In this document: one piece after another, positions 1 to 12,571 of the stretch | Numbering within the stretch: position 1 is the stretch's first letter | Layout of the letters: each line of letters starts with the position of its first letter | Assembly: GCF_902686445.1 (NCBI RefSeq) | Contig: NC_062219.1 | Coordinates: 106,269,160 to 106,333,159 of the forward strand | Reading direction: 5' to 3' | DNA: 64,000 nt | Source: Sciurus carolinensis | Lineage: Eukaryota > Chordata > Mammalia > Rodentia > Sciuridae | Notes under the pieces: model-generated | Database searches by the model: none | Told to the model about the DNA's origin: nothing | The model's input: only the letters and a program-made list of their open reading frames with translations | Translations under genes and position numbers: made by a program

Positions 1-611
1 CCAACTTCTTATTTTCAGAAACTTCTTACAACTAAAGGATTAAAATATATATATATATATATATATATGATAGCAATGTTAGATTTCAGAACATAACTTT
101 TTTATTTCAAGTTGTTGATTTTAATCAAGTTGAGGAGTCTGAAAGCTATTTGTCCTATGACTAACGGAATCAAAGTCCTGGATTAAATTTGACAATCATG
201 TTCCCAGAACAAGACAATGTAGTAACAGAACCGAATGTGACGTCACTGTTTCATGCATCCTGTACTAAAGGCATCCTATTTTTTTTTTTTTTTTTTTGGT
301 ACTGAGGACTGAATCCAGGGACAATTTTCCAGTAAGCTACATCCCCAATCCTTCTGCCTCAGTCTCCCAAACGGTTGGGATTTCAAGCTTCCCTGCCACA
401 CCCGGTCATTAAACATTTCTTGTTCCACTTACCTACATATCTCCAAAGAAGTATGCACATAAGCTGTCTTTACTCTCCCTACCCAATATTCTTCCTGCTC
501 ACCTGAACCTCATCCTCACAATTAATTTCAAACTGCTATTCATAAAGTATAACTGACTTTCATTTTGTCAAAAATGATGAAGACTTCTGATTCTTCCTTT
601 GCATAAATTTT
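1..611 (+). repeat. 3' flank of tandem unit A (segmental duplication)
   Basis: Aligns by eye with 48062-48600, just downstream of the mini-CRISP gene: shared landmarks are ttcttaca...aaaggattaaaa at the start, ttttaatcaagttga, and the tgtctttaactcc-like tract near 465. A (TA)n tract lies at 44-68 and a minus-strand SINE at about 278-410 interrupts the similarity. This implies a CRISP-like last exon about 180 bp before the window starts. Confidence 0.7.
278..410 (-). mobile_element. SINE fragment (ID/MEN type)
   Basis: Begins with poly-T, followed by ggtactgaggactgaat and cagtaagctacatcccc, the complement of the ID SINE 3' end, and ends in a short B1-like piece. Confidence 0.7.
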
Positions 612-1162
612 ACCATAAAATGTCTTGAACCCATCTTCTTTTTTCAACTTTGTTCTTTTTAGACATACATGACAGTTGAGTGTATTTGGAAATATCCATA
701 TGTGGAGTATAACATTTTAATTAGGATCCCATTCATGTGGTAGTACATAATGTGGAGCTACACTGGTCATATGTTCATGTATAAGGAGAAGAAAGTTATG
801 TATAATTTATTCTACTCTCTCCCATTCCCATTGCCCCTCCCTTCCTTTCATTCCCCTTTGTCTAATACAATGAACTTTTATTTCTTCCTCTCCCTACCCT
901 CCCTTCTTGTGGGTTAGCATCCAAATATCAGAGAGAACATTTGGCCTTCGAATTTTGGGGACTGGCTTATTTCACTTACTATAGTCTCCATTTTCATCCA
1001 TTTACTGGAAAATGTCATAATTTCATTCCTTTTAATGGCTGAGTAATATTCCATTGTGTGTACATATATACCACATTTTCTTTATCCATTTATCTGTTAA
1101 AGGGCACCTAGTTTGGTTGCATAGCCAGGCTATTGTGAATTGAGCTGCTATAAACACTGAAG
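612..1162 (-). mobile_element. 5'-truncated L1, 3' end only
   Basis: Antisense L1 3' UTR and ORF2 tail: 'gagtaatattccattgtgt' and 'gaattgagctgctataaac' recur in the other L1 copies of this window. ORF2 remnants are not open. Confidence 0.75.
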
Positions 1163-3270
1163 GTGGAACTGGGAAATAAGTCCAATAAGCTTCCCCATGA
1201 ACCGCACTTACCTGACAGCTCAATAAAGCTAGCATGGCCACAAGCATGGTGTCTGGAGATTTAGTATCTCCCTATTGGTTGACTCTATGTTCAGCCTGAT
1301 ACATCAGGTTCTTCCGTCGTCCCCATGTTGGCAGATTGGCATACTTGTATACATGAGCTCATTCCATTTTCTTCTCCCTGTGCTTCAGTGTTTAGGGGGA
1401 ACTTGTTAGTAAACAGGTTGGCAGAATGCCAGAGCAGACAAGATAGCCAGTCAGCCAGAAGTGGCGTGGATTGGAAAGTGACACTTTTTCCTTTTGTCTT
1501 AACCAGTTATCTGCACGACTTTTTTGTGAATTAAAATGTGACAACATTTTTCCTTTTGTAAAGTCATTCTCTTAAAGCATGATGCTATGGTTTATATTGT
1601 CTCTGGAGAGCCCCTTTTCTTCTTTTTTATTCCTCAAGCCTTAAGCATTACTTTAAGCAGGGTTCCAATTGCCCATGTCTCTACATCTACCACTCCCTCT
1701 GTAGGGAACCGGGGGTAGGTTTCAGTAATCAATTTTTTAAAATGCAACAAGTATGCCTTCTTTGATTTAAACATAGTCTTAGCATAAGCATAGCAACATA
1801 GAGATCCCTTTCTTTGGATCCTAGCTGTCTGAGGTTTTACAAATGACTAAATGTTTGTGCTACTTACTTTTCTTTGATACAGATTCTCAGAAGAGTCCCC
1901 TCATCTAATCATGGAAGTTCTCCTTGGCTTAGTCCCTATTACAGCACCAACCACCACGGTCTACACAGCCAAACCCTAGAAACTGGTGGGGGTTAGGGGG
2001 ATTAAGAAAAACACACAAATATTTAGAGAGAAAAGGAAGATCAGATGGGACACTGATCCCTGATAGAGAAGCAGTGACCCAGAGCTGGTTCCACATTACA
2101 TTATATAGGTTTTATCATCAGAAAGTTATTTGTGGGAAAGTTCCTACAAAGCAGATACACTGGAAGTGTGCAGCACTAATGAGACAGCATGGTTATCTCA
2201 CTATGCTCAGAATTCCCTATCCCTGAGAGCTGGTGTCTGCATTTCAAGGTCAAGTCTGACAACTCTGAGCTTTGCACAGAGTTTCCATGGGCAGGGCAAC
2301 ACCATAACAACTGGGCAATCTTAACTTATACTTTTTCACAGAGGGCTCCTAGCACAAGCAGCAAACCACAAGAGGAAATCAAGAACTTTTGTCCACATCA
2401 CCTCTCCCCTACTGCCCTCCTACTGCCCTCCAGTTTCCTGGTGTGAGAGAAGCAACCCAGAGGAATTTCCACATAGTCCAACCCAGGTCTTCCTCTTGAT
2501 TTTTGACTAAGAACAATGTTAAGGCCTGGGGTCTGCTGGGAAACTGAGGCAATACAGAGACCCTCCTTTGTGCCCTGATTCATGAGTTCAAGTCAGAAAG
2601 ATAACAGACATGTTGCTCAGAGTAACAGGCATGGTTTTATTACAAGAAATGGAAAACGGCAGAAGAGGACACTCTTAAGGGAGGAAATGGGTCCCTTTGA
2701 CAGACAGTGGAATGATATCAGACTTTCAAGTCCCCACTGCCATGACAACTCTAGGTCACTTTGGCCCATGCTGACTGGTTTTAACTGGAACCTGTTCTTA
2801 CAGGTTTCACAGTATGGAGGAATTATACCTGACTTCTGAGATGTGCTCTGTGTAAAGGTCACAAAAGTCCCATACTCCAAGGTAGAGAAGAAAACACTAG
2901 CAAGCAATTTGCAAACTAAACCCTGGCTCTCTGAAAGAAACTGTAAGCATAAGGTAAGCCAGAGAATGCAGACAACCCAGATGAGAGCAGAGACTGGCAG
3001 TCCTAACGACAGGAGAATCCCAGTGTTCTTTCAAGTTTGAATCCTAGTTCTCCACTTTGGTCAGAAAGAAGGTCCTCTTGCAGGACAAGCGAGCTTTAGA
3101 GAAGAGGTCCTAACATCACTTTGCTGGCACCTGGAATGCTGAAACCAGAAAACAGCATGAAAGGATCCTATTGTTCAGCACTAACCCACCAGTTAGAACA
3201 AATACAAAATGAATTTTAAAAAGATCTAGCCCAATCTTGATATCAGAAAATATGGCGGAATCACATTTCA
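1163..3270. other. Non-coding stretch, possible LTR pieces
   Basis: No gene recognised. Around 1170-1330 a + strand AATAAAGC followed by a U5-like stretch, and around 2600-3110 a minus-strand AATAAA in the complement, would fit fragments of old LTRs, but I found no paired ends or target duplications. Short open frames here look accidental. Confidence 0.3.
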
Positions 3271-3860
3271 GGGTCCTTTGGGACACCCCACTGCAGTGAC
3301 GGGAGATATGGCCAGATGAGACAGCAGAGGACAGGGGGAGTGTCTGTGATGATCGCACTGAGAGGGGGAGCGGAGGGGAGGGCAGCGTGACAAGGAGGGC
3401 GCAGGAGGGCTCGGCGGTCAGGGCTCCAACCTCTGCTGTCAAGGGTGAGAACAGTCGCACGTGGGCTCGCACAGGGGACAGGTCCGAGGACACGGGGACA
3501 CCAAGGGCGAGGCTGCTAATTCCCTGGGGTCCCACAGCCCTCCCTCCAGTGCAGAACTAGTGCTTCTACCACTCTCAGAGGTTTTCTGGGGACACAGCCT
3601 GGACATTTGTGTGCTCCTGGATACACAGACTAAAGGTGTCTGAAGCAAGCATGGAGCCACATCAGGACCACAAACGACCGGAGGAAGGACTGGCAGGCGG
3701 TTCCAGCTTTTACCAACGCCCCTGCGTGTGCATGCAAAGCCACTGGAGTGGTTTCAGTCATGCCACAGTCAACGTCTCTAATGTCACTGGCGGGAACCAC
3801 GAGCAGGGCCTTCCACATTACCTGTACCAAGCCTTTATCATGCTACGGTAAAAATCGGAA
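3271..3860. other. Unassigned GC-rich stretch
   Basis: Markedly richer in G, C and CpG than its surroundings, between presumed LTR remnants and an L1 tail. Open frames exist on both strands (139 codons on the minus strand at 3116-3535) but I recognise no domain. It could be a piece of processed pseudogene or of an old L1/LTR promoter. Confidence 0.3.
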
Positions 3861-4740
3861 AGGGTAACAAAAAAATTAAGAAAACTATAGAACTATATCC
3901 TCGATGAGCATAAATTAAGAAAAAATCTTGAAAAATACTAGCAAGTCATTTCAATAAGCCAAGGGACTGGACTTTACAGAAGAAGACACACAGGTGATCA
4001 ATAAATATATGAAAAAGTGTTCAGCATCACTAGTAATTAGAGCAATGCAAATTAAAACAACTCTAAGATTTCATCTTACTCCAATTAGAATGGCTACTAT
4101 CAAGAACACAAACAATAATAGGCGTTGGCATGGATGTGGGGAGAAAGGCACACTTACACATTGCTAGTGGAGTTGCAAATTGGTGCAGCCAGTCTGGAAA
4201 GCACTGTGGAGAATCCTCAGAAAACTTGGAATGGACCAAATCTTTTGACCCAGTTATCCCACTCCTCGGTTTATACCCAAAGGACTTAAAGGACTTTACT
4301 ACAGTAAAGCAGCCACATCAATGTTTACAGCAGCTCACGTCACAATAGTCTGACTGTGCAACCAACCTAGATGCCCTTCAACAGATGAATGGATAAAGAA
4401 ATTGTGGTATATATACACAATGGAATATTATTCAGTCATAGAGAAGAATAATATTATGGCATTTGTAGATAAATGGATGGAATTGGAGTGGGGGGTGGTG
4501 AGAGAAGAATGGAGGAACTTTAGATTATGTAGAGGGAAATGAGAGGGAGGGGGCATGAAAAAATGGTGGAATGAGGCAGACATCATTACCCTATGTACAT
4601 GTATGATTACATGAATGGTATGAATCTACATCATGAACATCCATAGAAACAAAATGTTTTACCCCATTTATGTACAATGAATCAAAATGCAGTGTGTAAA
4701 AAATAAAAATTAAAAAAATAAATTAAAAATTTTTTTAAAA
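3861..4740 (+). mobile_element. L1 3' end, degraded
   Basis: Contains the ORF2 C-terminal region ([16 protein letters not shown] zinc segment near 4133) with stops, then a 3' UTR and an AT-rich tail. Resembles 17800-18440 of the young L1. Confidence 0.8.
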
Positions 4741-5032
4741 ATTAAAACATAAAGTCATTATTTTCTTAAGAGCTTGATTTGATCATTCCACAATGTACAT
4801 ATATATCAAAATATCTCATCATGCTTCATAAAAGAAAAATAAATTTTAAATTGTCATTAAAAAAAAGATACACATGGGAATGAAGGTAGTAAAGTATGAT
4901 ATGATGTTATGCTGAAAAAACCCTGAAGTCTCTACCAAAAAACACGAAAACTGACAAAGAAATTCATCAAAGTAGCATGATATAATATCAGCATACAACA
5001 CATAAATACAACATACAAATATCAGTTCTTGT

Positions 5033-5235
5033 TGGGTGTGGTAGTGCACGCTTATATTCCCAGTGACTCCAGAGGCAAGAGAATTGCAAGTGCCAGGCCC
5101 TCTTCAGCAATTTAACAAGACCTTCAGCAACTTAATGAGACTCCATCATAAAATTTAAAGAGACTGAGGATGTGACTCAGTGGTAAAATGCCCTGGGATG
5201 AAAAAAATAAAAAAGAAGAAGAAGAAGAAGAATAG
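5033..5235 (+). mobile_element. B1+ID chimeric SINE (MEN type)
   Basis: B1-like part 'gggtgtggtagtgcacgc' followed by an ID-like 'ctgaggatgtgactcagtgg' and an A/GAA-rich tail. Confidence 0.72.
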
Positions 5236-6660
5236 ATCTTCTACACACCAATAATGAACCATCTGAGAAAGAAATCAGGAGAATATTCGCACCATCCCAT
5301 TCAAAATAGTCACAAGGAAATATTAAAATATCTAATAGTAAAACTAGCCAAGAAAGCGAGTTCTTGAAACAGTGGCCAAAAATATACATCAGTGAAAAGG
5401 CAGCCACTTAACAAGTGGTTCTGGGAGAGCCAGAAATACATGCAGAAGATTGAAACTAGATCCCTGTCTCTCAATGGGTACAAAAATCAAATCAAAATGG
5501 GATCCAAAACCTTAATACTTTTTACAGGAAAGCACTTCAAGATAGTGGCACAGGCAATGGTTTCCTGAATAGGACTCCAATAGCTCAGGAAATAGAAGCA
5601 AGATTGGCAAATGAGATTTTAGGAAGTAAATGCTTCTACGCAGCAGAGAAAAGAATCCACAGAATGACAGGACCACCTACAAAAAGCAGGAAATCCTTGC
5701 TACCTGTTCATCCAACATAGGATTAATGTTCAGAATATGTAAAGAACTCCAAATATTTAGCAACAAATGAACAAGTAATCCAATCAAAAAGTGGACAAAT
5801 TATCTGAACAGACACTAATCAAGAAATACAAACCAGCCAGGTGCCCCAGTGACACCTGCCTGTAATCCCAGCAGCTCTGGAGGCTGAGGCAGGAGGACCA
5901 CAAATTCAAAGCCAGTCTCAGCAAAAGTGAGGCATAAACAACTCAGTGAGACTCTGTCTCTAAATAAAATACAAAATAGGTCTGGGGATGTGCCCCTGAG
6001 TTTACTCCCCAGCCCCCTCCAAAAAGAAAAGAAATGCAAACAGCCACTAAATGTACACACACACACACAAAAAAAAAAATACTCAATATTTTTAACACAG
6101 AAGCACAAATCAAAACTAAACATGACATTCTACCTCACACCGGTCCACATGGTTATTATAAAAAATGATAATAATAATAAATCATGACAAGGACATGGGA
6201 AAAAAATAAAACTTGAATCCTGTTGGCAGAATGAAAATTAGTACAGTCACAATAGAAAACAGTATGGAAATTCATTATAAAACTAAAAATAAAACTAGCA
6301 TGTGATCAAGATGTACCATTCCTGGGTATAAATCCTATAGGATCAGCCTGGGTGCCAATAAACACATGGATGGATAAAGAAATTGTGGTCTATACATAAG
6401 AGGAATGAAATCATGTCATTTGAGGGAAAATGGGTTGAATGGAGGTCATTATATTAGGTAAAACAAGCCAGACACAGAAAGGCAAGTATCACATGTTTTC
6501 TCTCATTTGTTGAAACAACAAAAAAAGTCAAACACTCCTGCAAATAGAAGGAGTATTACGTAAAGGGCAGGATGCTGAGGATGCTGAGACCTCTACTAGA
6601 AAAGGACAAAACAGGCAGCAAGAAACCAGTTGAGAGGCTATTGACAGAAAGTGGTTTCAC
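5236..6660 (+). mobile_element. Old L1 ORF2/3' fragment split by a SINE
   Basis: Degenerate L1 ORF2 text (tctctcaatgggtacaaaa; ggacatgggaaaaaaa; aagaaattgtggtctatac) resumes on both sides of the SINE at 5826-6045. No open frame of note. Confidence 0.65.
5826..6045 (+). mobile_element. B1+ID chimeric SINE (MEN type)
   Basis: B1-like 'cctgtaatcccagcagctc', then 'actcagtgagactctgtctc' and an ID-like end; inserted in the older L1. Confidence 0.78.
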
Positions 6661-8849
6661 TTCCATTGCGATAGTTCTTATTGGCATATTATTTCCCCCA
6701 TTTTATTCACAAGCTTTATGGTCAAATACCCCAGTTGGTGCCTGAAACAGTGGATAGTACCAGGGTACATATATTCCTACACATATTTTCCTATATGCCC
6801 TGCAGCATTGCTACATAGTGCTGAATTGATCTCATTTCTGGAGCTTTCCTTTCAGCATATAAGACCATGTTTGACCATAGGTAACTAAAATCACACAAAA
6901 CAACCCACAGATGGGGGGATTACAGTATGTGTGGGTACATATGTGTTTATATAAATATATGTGTGTATATATATATCCTGTCCATAATATATGTTATACA
7001 TCATATGCAGATTCTGTGACTTGTTTAATTTCAGGATATTTTTGTTCACATCCTGAAAGAAAACAAGACTACTATCTCTTAACAAATTTCCTTTCCCAAG
7101 AGACCATCTTTATTCCAAGTATGCCTGTAAAGAAATCAGATGGAAAGAGTGACATTAGTAAGAGAAACCTTTCCAGGGGAAATGCAAATATAAAATACAA
7201 GTCATATCTGTTAACTTTATCAAGGCCCAAATTTCATCCTTTGTTAATACCTACTCTTCCTCAAAATCTTTTACCCAGAGAGTATGTTCCTTTTTCCTGA
7301 ATTTTAATAAGCACTGCATGAACACAACACAAATTATCATCAATCATGTCATTTCATGTGATGTTTATTTGTTTTTCACATGCCCACTTCATTTTATTAG
7401 CAATTCAGGGATAATTTTAACGTTCATCATACTATTTGGTTACTATATTTGGTTACTACTGGATGAATTGTGGATATTCAGCAAATACCTGTTGAGTAAC
7501 AAATTGTTTTCCAGTATTTCTACTCTTTAGAACAATGACTCTCAAACTTGACTTCAGTTATTACAACCTGGAATCTTTCACAAAATACTTAATTCAGTAC
7601 ATATGTTAGTCCAACTAAATTGCTGTCTTTGTGGAAGTGTCCCAGGTGTCAATATATTTTCAACCTGAAAATTTAGATCACTTCTTGTAAAATCACAATT
7701 AATTCCAATGTCTATAGAATTGTCAGAGCAGTAGAGGTAAATTTTATTTCAAGGTACATTATTTGCAATGTTCCCAGATCACAAAAAGAGAGCTTCTATT
7801 ATGCAGGAGCTTACATACCACTCGTTTTCATGAGAGAGCAACAACTTTTGTCATGTTCTGAAACCATTCATGAGAAAGAAAAGAGTAAGCAATCATAATC
7901 AATTCTCAGATGCAAGGTTTTTGTCTTATTGTGGCTTCAAGTAAATGACTTCAGTTTCGTCATTTGAATTTCACAGATATCTCTGTTAGTTATTCTGCTT
8001 CCATTTCTTGCCAGTATGTGTGTCTCTTGAACTAGATGTTTAGGACCGGAGTTCATAACTATTGTTCCTCTAAAAATGAGTTTCCTTTTTTGAACATTCT
8101 TTTTTGAAGATTCTGAAAATCTTCTATGTAAAATTTCTTTATTAATTAATTCATGTTATCTTAATTTTTACCAGTTTTGAATACAGACTACATATTGATC
8201 ATCATTTTGGGTTTCGGTTAGAGCCTCAAGATAGAAAGCAGAGGAGAATTGTGCATGCGGGAAAGGGATCATATGGTGAGGGAGACATAGGGAAGGTGGT
8301 GTGCACACTCTGCAGCAGACTGCCATGGTGGTTAAGGATCCATTCTCAAAACAATGAGGCTCAACCCACAATGATAATAGTAATCTCTGTTAAAGGCCCC
8401 AATACATTTCAAACGGAACAAAGTCTCAAAGGTTATTCAAACCATAGCCATCTATACAATTCTCGGAGCATATTTTTTTAAAGATGAAACATTTTCAAAC
8501 ATTATTCAATGGAAGATGATTTTCAAAATGCTGATCTGACCATCATATTCCAAATGGATCATGTCATATTTTGGTGTTTAGAAAAGAAAAGGACAATTTC
8601 CAATCTAAAAATATATATATACAAAAGAAATTGGGAGGAACTACAACCAAATATTCATTATCTTTTCTGTCTGAGTGCTAAAAGTGCAGGACATTGTTTT
8701 TAAGCAAGTTTCTTAAATATACATTTTCATAACCTGACCTATGCATACATGTAAGAAAAAAAAAAAAACCGATGTTACTTCCAGCTTATAACAGAAGAGC
8801 TAGTGTGACATCAAGGAGTACTGGCCTGATATTTTTCTTTTTCTTTTCT
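6661..8849. other. AT-rich non-coding stretch
   Basis: No gene or clear repeat family recognised. 6700-6800 has a 'gttggtgcctgaaacagtgg' stretch that may be a DNA-transposon remnant. A TA/TG-rich microsatellite lies at 6925-6985. Confidence 0.4.
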
Positions 8850-10973
8850 CTCTTTCTTTTTAAAGAGTGCATTTTAATTCATTGTACACAAAAGGTGTAT
8901 AATTTTTCATTTCTATGGTTGTACACAATGTAGATTCACACCATTCGTGTAAACATACATGTACATAGGGTAATAATGTCTGTCTTAATCCACTATCTTT
9001 TCTTCCCCCACACCCTCGATCCCCATTTCCCTCTACTACAAAATCCAAAGTTCTTCCATTCTTCTCTTACCACCCCCCATATCACCCATTATGTATCACC
9101 ATCCACTTATCAGAGAAAATATTCAGTCTTTGGTTTATTGGGCTTGGTTTATTTCATGTAGCATGATATCCTCCAACTCCATCATTTACCTGCAAATGTC
9201 ATAATTTTATACTTCTCTATGGCGAGTAATATTCCATTGTGTATATATACCACTGTTTCTTTATCCATTCATCAGTGAAGGGCATCTATGTTGCTTCCAC
9301 AATCTGGGTCTTGTAAATTGAGAAGCTATAAACATTGATGTGGCTGCTTTACTATAGTATGCTGATTTTAAGTCCTCTGGGTCTAAAACAAGGAGTGAGG
9401 GGGTAGCTGGGTCAAATGGTGGATCCAATCCATGTTTAATGAGGAATCTCCATACTGCTTTCCAGAGTGGCTACACCAATTTGCAACTCCACCAGCAATG
9501 TATGTGTATGCCTTTCTCCCCACATCCATGCCAGCACATATTATTGCTTATGTTCATTTTTTTATATTGTAAACAAATGGGATACATGTTGTTTCTCTGT
9601 TTGTACATGGAGTAAAGGCATACCACTTGTGTAATCATAAATTTACATAGGGTAATGGTGTTTGATTCATTCTGTTATTTTTTCCCTTCTGCCCACCCCT
9701 CCCACCCCTCTTTTCCCTCTATACAGTCCTTCCTTCCTCCATTCTTGCTCCCCTCCCTAACCGTAACCCTAACCCTAACCCTAACCCTACCACTAACCCC
9801 TCCCACACCCCATTATTGTGTTCTTAATAATAGCCATTCTAATTGAAGTTAGCACTTTAGGTAGTATAGCCATAGATGAAATCTTAAGGTGGTTTTGATT
9901 TGCGTTTCTCTAATTACTAGAGATGATGAACATTTTTTCGTATATCTGTTGATCACCTGTGTATCTTCTTCTGTGAAATGTCCACCCAGTTCCTTAGCCC
10001 ATATAGTGATTGGGTTCTTTGTATTTTTGCTGTAAAGTTTTTTTAAGTTCTTTATAAATTATGGAGATTAGTGCTCTGTTTGAAGTGTGCTTGGAAAATA
10101 TAATCTCCCACTCTGTAGGCTCTCTTTTCACATTACTGATTCTTTTCTTTGCTGGGAAAAAGCTTTTAAGTTTAAATCAATCCCATGTATTGATTATTGC
10201 CTTGATTTCTTGCATTCTGAGAGTCTTGTTAATGAAGTGTGGTTCAAACCAACATGATGAAGATTCAGGTTTAATTTTTCCTCTATTTGGTGAAGGGTCT
10301 CAGGTCTAATTCCTAGATCCTTGATTCATTTTCAGTTGAGTTTTGTGCAAGGTGAGAGATAGGGGTTTAATTTCATTTCACTGCATGTGGATTTCCAGTT
10401 TTGCAAGCAGCATTGTTGAAGAGGTTATCTTTTCTCATTGTATGTTTTTGGCACCATTGTCTAGTATGAGAAAACTGAACTCATGTGGGTTTTGTCTCCA
10501 TGTCTTCTATTCTGTACTATTGGTCTACCTGTCTATTTTGGTGCCAACACCTTGCCATTTTTGTTACTATTGCTCTATAGTAGAGTATAAGTTTGTATTG
10601 TGATACCCCTTCATCACTATTCCTGCCTAGGATTACTTTGGCTATCCTGAGTCTTTTATTCTTCCAGATGAATTTCATGATTGGATTCTCTTCTTCAGTG
10701 AGGAATGGCATTGGGATTTTAATTGGAATTGAGTTAAATCTGTATAGCACCTTTGGAAGTATGGCCATTTTGGCAATATTAAGTCTGCCTATACAAGAAC
10801 AAGGGAGATCTTTCCATCTTCTAAGGTTTTCTTCAATTTCTTTCTTTAGTGTTGTGTACTTTTCATTATAGAGGTCTTTCACTTCTTTTGTTAGATTGAT
10901 CCCCAATTATATTAAAGTTTTTAGGCTATTGTGAATGGGGTAGTTTTCCTAATTTCTCTTTCAGAAGATTCAT
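8850..10973 (-). mobile_element. Older L1, 3' half, target of the ERV
   Basis: Antisense L1 3' UTR and ORF2 end (8850-9560), interrupted by a second L1 3' end (about 9561-9820), then ORF2 again to 10973 where the ERV begins. ORF2 continues at 24716 beyond the ERV. Many frame breaks. Confidence 0.8.
9561..9820 (-). mobile_element. Very short 5'-truncated L1 nested in older L1
   Basis: Poly-T/AT start, then the 3' UTR only, including telomere-like (ccctaa)n at 9764-9790 in antisense. The host L1 is interrupted near ttatgttc and resumes near ttcttaataatagcc. Confidence 0.65.
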
Positions 10974-11382
10974 TGTTGAGGGCCGTCTTGGACAAGATGG
11001 TGCCTGGCAGTGAGCCAAAGGGCACTGGCTACCAAATTAAGGAGTATCCAAAAAGGTTGCTTGCTTACTAGTTCCTTGGAGACTTATGACGTGTTAACAC
11101 CAAGCTCAAGGATTGACTATCTAATATCATGCCGCGTGTGGACAGCTCGTGATTCATATAGTGCTATGCTGACATTCCTCTGCATGCTCTCCTGCATGAG
11201 AGAAAGCTTTGCTATAATTGGCTGATAAGCTAGGAGCCTGGGGGAGGAGAGAGGGAGAGGGTAGAAGAAGGGAGATAGTGGCAGAAGAAAGGAGGCAGAA
11301 AAACAGGGAGGACGCAATAAATCTCATCAACTAAAGATTAGTGGTGTCTCCTTTCTCTGCTCCGGTTCCACTGGACGGAACA
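10974..11382 (+). repeat. 5' LTR
   Basis: Starts TGTTGAGGGCC and ends near GGAACA. AATAAA at 11316-11321 marks the R/U5 side. 409 bp. Confidence 0.88.
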
Positions 11383-11402
11383 AGTGATGGCCTGGACGGG
11401 GA
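11383..11402 (+). promoter_or_regulatory. Possible primer-binding site
   Basis: TGGCCTGGACGGGGAAC begins a few bases after the LTR, the expected place for a tRNA primer site. The match to a specific tRNA is not good enough to name it. Confidence 0.35.
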
Positions 11403-11427
11403 ACTTCTTTCTCCTTCTGTGTCCTCC

Positions 11428-11436
11428 CAGGTAAGT
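11428..11436 (+). promoter_or_regulatory. Consensus splice donor in ERV leader
   Basis: CAG|GTAAGT, a perfect donor match, lies 46 bp past the 5' LTR, the position of the donor used for spliced env RNA in related viruses. A near copy of the following stretch (agtaactta-aggtaa-ctatagg) repeats at about 11464-11487. Confidence 0.55.
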
Positions 11437-11540
11437 AACTTAAGGTAAACTATAGGAAAACTAAGTAACTTAAAGTAAGCTATAGGAAAAGTGTAGGATA
11501 ACCTCCTGGAAATCTCTGGCCAGAGTGTATAAGGGGGAGG

Positions 11541-11722
11541 TCACACAGTCCCGGTGAAGGGACCCCATAGTCCTGGTGAAAAGGACCCCACAGTCCTGGT
11601 GAAAGGGACCCCACAGTCCCGGTGAAGGGGACCACATACCTCGGTAAAGGGAGTCTACATTACCCTGGTAAAGGAGGCACATAACCCCAGTAAAGGGAGG
11701 TCTCATAATTCCAGAATGGGGT
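11541..11722 (+). repeat. Tandem repeat in ERV leader
   Basis: About eight imperfect units of 22-23 bp, each resembling 'cccacagtcctggtgaaagg', between the splice donor and gag. Later units drift to 'ggtaaagggag'. Confidence 0.75.
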
Positions 11723-12571
11723 CACAAGTATCTAGAAATCAAATGATAAGAATCACAAAGATGTATTTAAAGCTAGTGGGACTGCCGTAAAACGATCTAC
11801 TGGACAGCATATGTAACCATGTGGGCCAAGGTTAGTCCTTGGTTTTTGGAAGAGGGAGTCCTAAGTACTCCACAATGGGAACATGATAAAAAGGCTCTTA
11901 TTAAAGCAGAAAAGCAATCCCCGTTACCTAGAGGTACTTTTCCCATGTGGCAGCTCATTAAGGAATGTCTAACATCTAAAAAAGGTAAAAAAATAACTTT
12001 AGTAAAAAAAGGAAATATGTGTCTGGAAGAGATAAAGAAACAACTAAGTGTAACTTCTCATAAAGAGGAAGAAGAGGAGGAGGGGCTTACTGGGGAGAAA
12101 TTAGAAAGAGTATCAAGGACACAGTCGCCCCCATCAGTTATATCGGGAAGGAATAACAATCCCTTCCTGGAGACAGCAGCTCCCCCCCAAGCAGCCTGTC
12201 CCCTATATCCCCCAAGGTACCCTTGGGAGGAGTTAGCTCATGCCATAAATCAGATGGGTTTTTCACCGTGGGGAGAAGAAACCCTCCTTAAGGAAACCTC
12301 AACAGTCCCACAATTCTTCCCTGTACTAGAGGACCAAAATAGACAAAGATTCCACCAACCTCTGGATTTCAAAGCAGTAAAAAATTTTAAGGAGGCAGTG
12401 GCTACGTACGGTCCACAGGCCCCATTTACAATTAATATATTGGAAGCAGTATCGGGGCTAAATCTAGTGCCGGAAGATTGGAAAAGTCTATGTAAAGCTG
12501 TGCTATCAGGAGGGCAGTACCTAGTGTGGGAAACTGCATGGCAGGAAGCCTCATTAGAAACGGGCTTTCCC
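11716..12571 (+). pseudogene. gag: ERV gag, matrix to N-terminal capsid, interrupted
   Basis: A start at 11716 reads MGSQVS, a myristoylation-type N-terminus, but meets TAA at 11788-11790 and a frame change follows. From 11819 a 250-residue open frame holds a matrix part (SPWFLEEG), a Pro-rich linker and the capsid start (PLDFKAVKNFKEAV, YGPQAPFT), which is characteristic of betaretroviral Gag. The L1 insertion cuts the capsid after residues ETGFP. Confidence 0.82.

Noticed and set aside
1325..1534. 69-codon + strand frame
   Set aside because: Within a possible LTR remnant; no domain, short, chance-level.
3116..3535. 139-codon minus-strand frame
   Set aside because: Lies in a GC-rich stretch where long chance frames are common; no motif recognised.
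9760..9792. Telomere repeat as a chromosome-end relic
   Set aside because: The (ccctaa) units belong to the L1 3' UTR and recur in two other L1 copies, so no chromosome fusion or end is implied.
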